Positions 60,833 through 64,000 of a stretch of 64,000 nucleotides of DNA are shown one piece after another. The stretch lies in assembly GCA_947053545.1 (NCBI GenBank), contig CAMRSY010000001.1, forward strand, positions 1 to 64,000, written 5' to 3'. Each line of letters starts with the position of its first letter. Position 1 is the stretch's first letter. This DNA comes from an uncultured Clostridia bacterium (GTDB lineage Bacteria; Bacillota; Clostridia; Christensenellales; Borkfalkiaceae). The notes below the pieces were generated by a model, which saw nothing but the letters and a program-made list of their open reading frames with translations, was not told the DNA's origin and made no database searches. A program made the position numbers and the translations under genes.

Positions 60833-61765
60833 ATGAGAAATTTTGATATTTTCGTAGATTCGGCGGCAAATCTGCCCGAAGATTTATTGAAGAAAAACGA
60901 CATTAAGGTTATTTCATACACCTGCTCTATAGACGGCAAAGATACCGAATGTTATGAAGAAGGCGTACCGTTTGCCGAAACCGCAAAAAGGTTTTATGCT
61001 GCAATGCGCGAAGGCGCCGAAACAAAGACGACGCTTGTTAACAGCGAGAAAATTAAAAGCGCCGTTACCCCCTCTCTTCAGGCTGGCCGCGACGTGCTTT
61101 TTATTACCATTGCGGAGGGAATAAGCGGGACTTACAATCAGGGCGTGTTTGCAGCGCAGGAACTGAAAGAACAATTTCCCGAAAGAAAAGTTTTGGTTGC
61201 ACAGAGCGCCAACGCTTCTATGGGCGAAGGGCTTGTAGCCTTGTATGCAGCAAGACTTGCGGATTTGGGCGAAAGCGCGGACGCGTGCTATCAGTGGATA
61301 ATAGACAACCGGTTTAATATTCACGGCGTATGTACGGTAGACTCGCTTAAATATCTTAAACGCGGCGGCAGGGTTTCAACCGCGCTTGCTATTGCGGGAA
61401 CCATATTAAATATCAAGCCAGTATTGCACGGCGACGAAAACAGCAAATTAACAGTTTTCAGCAACGAAAGAGGACGAAAAAAATCGATAGCCAAACTTTT
61501 GGAAACCTTTAAAGAAAACGTTATAGACCCTGAAAACCAAACGGTAGCGATAACTCACGCCGACTGCGAACCCGAAGCTTTGGAACTTGCGGAAAAGCTT
61601 AAAGAGCTGGGCGTAAAAGATATTGTAATTAATTATTACGATTTGTGTACGGGCGCGCATGCCGGCCCCGGCACCATTGCGCTGTTCTTTATGGGCAAAT
61701 CGCGCCTTAAGACGGGCAAAGACCCGGTTGCGGTTAAATCGGGCGTTAAGGCGCCGCAGAGATAA
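60833..61765 (+). CDS. DegV-family fatty-acid-binding protein
   Basis: A 310-residue cytoplasmic DegV/FakB-fold protein. FVDSAANLPEDLLKKNDI is the N-terminal signature; LFITIAEGISGTYNQGVFAA and VCTVDSLKYLKRGGRVSTA are family motifs, and GAHAGPGTIALFFMGK is the C-terminal His-containing one. FakB-type members present fatty acids to the kinase FakA; no fakA is nearby. ATG 60833 follows GGAGG (60823-60827) by five bases. Confidence 0.93.
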   Translation: MRNFDIFVDSAANLPEDLLKKNDIKVISYTCSIDGKDTECYEEGVPFAETAKRFYAAMREGAETKTTLVNSEKIKSAVTPSLQAGRDVLFITIAEGISGTYNQGVFAAQELKEQFPERKVLVAQSANASMGEGLVALYAARLADLGESADACYQWIIDNRFNIHGVCTVDSLKYLKRGGRVSTALAIAGTILNIKPVLHGDENSKLTVFSNERGRKKSIAKLLETFKENVIDPENQTVAITHADCEPEALELAEKLKELGVKDIVINYYDLCTGAHAGPGTIALFFMGKSRLKTGKDPVAVKSGVKAPQR

Positions 61766-61822
61766 CCGGCGTTATAATTTGTTTATCTTATATTTCTGTT
61801 GAATAATTCAAAAGTAAAACAC

Positions 61823-61853
61823 AGCCGCGGAGCCTTAAATTTGCTCCGCGGCT
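61823..61853. terminator. Convergent terminator
   Basis: Eleven-bp stem (AGCCGCGGAGC and complement) between the converging genes ending at 61765 (+) and 61957 (-). Confidence 0.85.
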
Positions 61854-61956
61854 ATTATCATATTTTAACCGTTTTACATCAAACAGATATACGGATTATC
61901 AAACTTTTACCGTATTAATGCTAAAGGCAAAAAGCATTCAAACGAATTAACGCCGT

Positions 61957-62298
61957 TTAAAAATCGCTGAGTTTTTCTCCGCCCAAAATATGAATATGCA
62001 GATGAAAAACCGTTTGCCCTGCGTCGTCGCCCTGATTTATGACAAGGCGGTAGCCGTTTTTACAACCGTTTCCGGCGGCAATAATAGGTATTTTCTTCAA
62101 CATTCGCGCAATAATTTCCGCCCCGCTTTCTCCCGCCTCTTCAAGCAGTTTAAAGTGCGTTTTAGGCACAGCCAAAAGATGCACGGCTGCCTTTGGCTCC
62201 ACGTCCTTAAACACGCACATTTCATCGTCTTCGTACACTTTTACAGAAGGTATTTCACCCTTTATTATTCTGCAGAAGATACATCTTTCGTCGTACAT
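61957..62298 (-). CDS. HIT-family nucleotide hydrolase
   Basis: A 113-residue histidine-triad protein. CIFCRIIKGEIPS at the start and the catalytic triad HLHIHILGG near the end identify the Hint branch (purine nucleoside phosphoramidase-like). ATG 62298 has GGAGGG ten bases upstream. It overlaps the PrsW gene by 34 bp. Confidence 0.95.
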   Translation of the reverse strand: MYDERCIFCRIIKGEIPSVKVYEDDEMCVFKDVEPKAAVHLLAVPKTHFKLLEEAGESGAEIIARMLKKIPIIAAGNGCKNGYRLVINQGDDAGQTVFHLHIHILGGEKLSDF

Positions 62299-63914
62299 AG
62301 TTTTTTAACCCTCCTTGCTTTTATTACAAGCGAAACGTAACAAGTAATCGCCGCGCCGCTTATTGCGGCAAGCGCACAAAACAGCGCAAGATAACGCCAT
62401 TCTGTCAAGTCGCGCTCGAAAGCGGGATTGTAAGTTATCACCGTCATTTCCTCGTCGCGGAAATTATAACCTGTTACGTCGCCGTTTACGGCAAAATACG
62501 TCGCCCACAGTTCTCCCTTTTTATCGCGTATTTCATTGCGGAAAAAACTGTTTTGACCCGTAGGCGTTTCTATCGTAATCCATATTCTGGCAGGATAATA
62601 ATAGTATTTATCGCTTACAAAATCGTAACTTACAGTATATTCGTAATTATAAGTAATTTCGCCGGATACCTCTTGCTGCACAACCTTAACCAAAACTCCG
62701 TTTTCTTCGGTGTAACTGGAATAGCCCATTGTATAGTCGTACAACCTGTCCTCCGTGTTCAGCTCCATACCGTTATGCATAAAAGCAACAAAATTTTCGG
62801 AATTTTCGAAAGTTTGCGTACCGTATGTTTCGCGGAAAGGTATCGCGCAGTAAATTACCGCGATTACCGCCATTAAAAACGCCGCAAGCGATAAAGTGAA
62901 ATGCCCCCAATACTGCCAGTATTTAGGGTCGGTTTTACTTAGCGATTCGGTTTCGTCCCTCTCACTTTCCCTTTCAACCTCGCTTCCCGAACTTTCAAGC
63001 GCAGACGAAATATTGCCGAAAACCTTTTTTCTTTCGCAATGCAGTATTAAAATGGTTTCCACACAAACTACCGAAGCGCAGGCGGCGTAGATAAACCCCG
63101 ACCAGAAATTGCCAAGCGGCAAGTCCCAGCAGATATGCAACCCGCAAGAAAGCAAAGTTATAAGGTGTACGGCAATGTTAGCAAGATGCCGCGAAAAATG
63201 ACAGTACGCCCAGCCGATAGCCGCGGTCCACAACGTATGCGTGCATACCGCGGTTAGCCCGCGCGCAACCGAAAGCTCTATAACGGTTGTAAGGTTTACA
63301 AACGGCATAGCGTTGGCTTCCATAAAAATGTAGCCCATATCTTCGGCTATGGAAAACCCGCAGCCTACAGCCGCGCCAAAAACAAAACCCGATAGCGGCG
63401 AACTGCGGCGGGAAATTATAATTATCAGCACTGTCGCAACGGCTTTGGAAAGCTCCTCGAAAAAACCCGCGTATACTGCGTGAAGCCAGCCGTTGGAAGG
63501 TTTAAACACGCTGAACAAAACCTGAGCTATTACGTTGGAACACGCTCCGCCTATCAGCATTGCAAGGCATACGGCCAAAAACGATAAGTCTTTTTTAGGA
63601 TACAGCTCGAACAGAAATAAAAGAAAAGTTAAATTGAAACAGGTTGCGCCCAGCAGCGTTACGGTGGGCACGAAAAGTTCGTTTGAGGTAAAGCGAATAA
63701 TAAGCAGAAAAATTGCAAACAGCACGAACGTAAGCGTAAACAAACGTAGGTACGCCCAGGGGTATTTTCTGTTTAAGCCCTGTCTGTTTCCCTTCTGCAC
63801 GCCGCGGGTTAAAAGTTCGGAATATTCCCCCCCTCCGTGACGACGGAAAGACTGCTTAAAAAATTCGGCTATTGCGTTGTTGCCCTTGGCGGGCTTTTCA
63901 GATGATATTTCCAT
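62265..63914 (-). CDS. PrsW-family intramembrane metalloprotease
   Basis: A 549-residue protein with about eight spans in the first 320 residues. The PrsW motifs are present: AGFFEELSKAVATVL (EExxK), FSIAEDMGYI, HTLWTAAIGWAY and HICWDLPLG. B. subtilis PrsW cleaves the anti-sigma factor RsiW. Unlike simple PrsW (about 220 residues), this one has a C-terminal extension with a span near 340, an extracytoplasmic region of about 150 residues (YTMGYSSYTEENGVL) and a last span near 520. It may process a membrane substrate. ATG 63914; downstream HIT overlaps. Confidence 0.85.
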   Translation of the reverse strand: MEISSEKPAKGNNAIAEFFKQSFRRHGGGEYSELLTRGVQKGNRQGLNRKYPWAYLRLFTLTFVLFAIFLLIIRFTSNELFVPTVTLLGATCFNLTFLLFLFELYPKKDLSFLAVCLAMLIGGACSNVIAQVLFSVFKPSNGWLHAVYAGFFEELSKAVATVLIIIISRRSSPLSGFVFGAAVGCGFSIAEDMGYIFMEANAMPFVNLTTVIELSVARGLTAVCTHTLWTAAIGWAYCHFSRHLANIAVHLITLLSCGLHICWDLPLGNFWSGFIYAACASVVCVETILILHCERKKVFGNISSALESSGSEVERESERDETESLSKTDPKYWQYWGHFTLSLAAFLMAVIAVIYCAIPFRETYGTQTFENSENFVAFMHNGMELNTEDRLYDYTMGYSSYTEENGVLVKVVQQEVSGEITYNYEYTVSYDFVSDKYYYYPARIWITIETPTGQNSFFRNEIRDKKGELWATYFAVNGDVTGYNFRDEEMTVITYNPAFERDLTEWRYLALFCALAAISGAAITCYVSLVIKARRVKKLCTTKDVSSAE

Positions 63915-63949
63915 TTATAATTCCGTTTTTAATTTACGCATGAATTTGC

Positions 63950-64000
63950 TTACTCAACTTCGGTTGCAATAACTCCGTCGCGGAAAGGGGATTGCAGTTT
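63950..64000 (-). CDS. C-terminal end of a gene beyond the window
   Basis: The minus strand is open from the right edge to a TAA at 63950-63952 and encodes 16 residues ending SPFRDGVIATEVE. It lies 35 bp upstream of the PrsW gene on the same strand, so it is probably the 3' end of the preceding gene of the operon. The family cannot be named from this fragment. Confidence 0.45.
   Translation of the reverse strand, partial: KLQSPFRDGVIATEVE

Overview
The window reads as the chromosome of a low-to-mid GC, Gram-positive anaerobe of the Clostridia. The reasons are a yqfC-yqfD-phoH-HD-ybeY-era-yqzL-recO operon in classical Firmicutes order with two sporulation-type genes, a tig-clpP-clpX-lon-engB cluster, a complete clostridial-order Rnf complex (C-D-G-E-A-B), pyruvate phosphate dikinase, a SpoIIA/RsbVW-type sigma module, many lipoproteins with Cys lipoboxes, and strong AGGAGG-type ribosome sites. 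The exact lineage cannot be fixed from the sequence alone. No tRNA, rRNA, CRISPR array, transposase or phage block was seen.

Layout. (1) 1-3.5 kb is AT-rich accessory DNA: a small membrane protein, a PNPOx-fold protein, a lipoprotein, a rhomboid whose catalytic His is Phe, and a gene broken by one extra A. (2) 3.5-9.3 kb: a MacB-like ABC exporter, ppdK, and a small HTH regulator. (3) 9.3-16.1 kb: an operator-controlled tail-anchored protein of unknown function, then the recO-to-yqfC operon on the minus strand, including a 35-codon yqzL. (4) 16.2-26.4 kb: a 2430-residue repeat lipoprotein, an orphan TadZ/MinD-like protein, an S41 protease and a PucR-type HTH protein. (5) 26.7-32 kb: an unknown membrane protein, a four-gene partner-switching sigma module and citrate synthase. 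(6) 32-39.8 kb: the tig-clpPX-lon-engB region with an SDR and a membrane protein. (7) 39.9-42.8 kb: RqcH and three small membrane proteins, two of them winged-helix/TM paralogues. (8) 42.9-53.6 kb: M18 peptidase, then a Gx transporter and Rnf operon facing NusG-II, ApbE and a lipoprotein with a TGAT motif, which together look like an extracytosolic flavin electron-transfer locus. (9) 53.7-64 kb: a second MacB-like exporter, GltX, ThrE, a membrane-bound XRE regulator, DegV, HIT and PrsW.

The most interesting signals are: (a) two genes with identical TTGCAA-N17-TATAAT-N6-ATG geometry and no ribosome site, that is, predicted leaderless mRNAs, one of them apbE; (b) a sigma factor flanked by two different anti-sigma-type ATPase proteins, all four genes translationally coupled; (c) the candidate flavinylated lipoprotein beside apbE, with a promoter-overlapping palindrome that can form alternative hairpins; (d) the tandem winged-helix/tail-anchored pair behind rqcH; and (e) the giant repeat lipoprotein. 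No single unmistakably new system stands out; these are the best leads.
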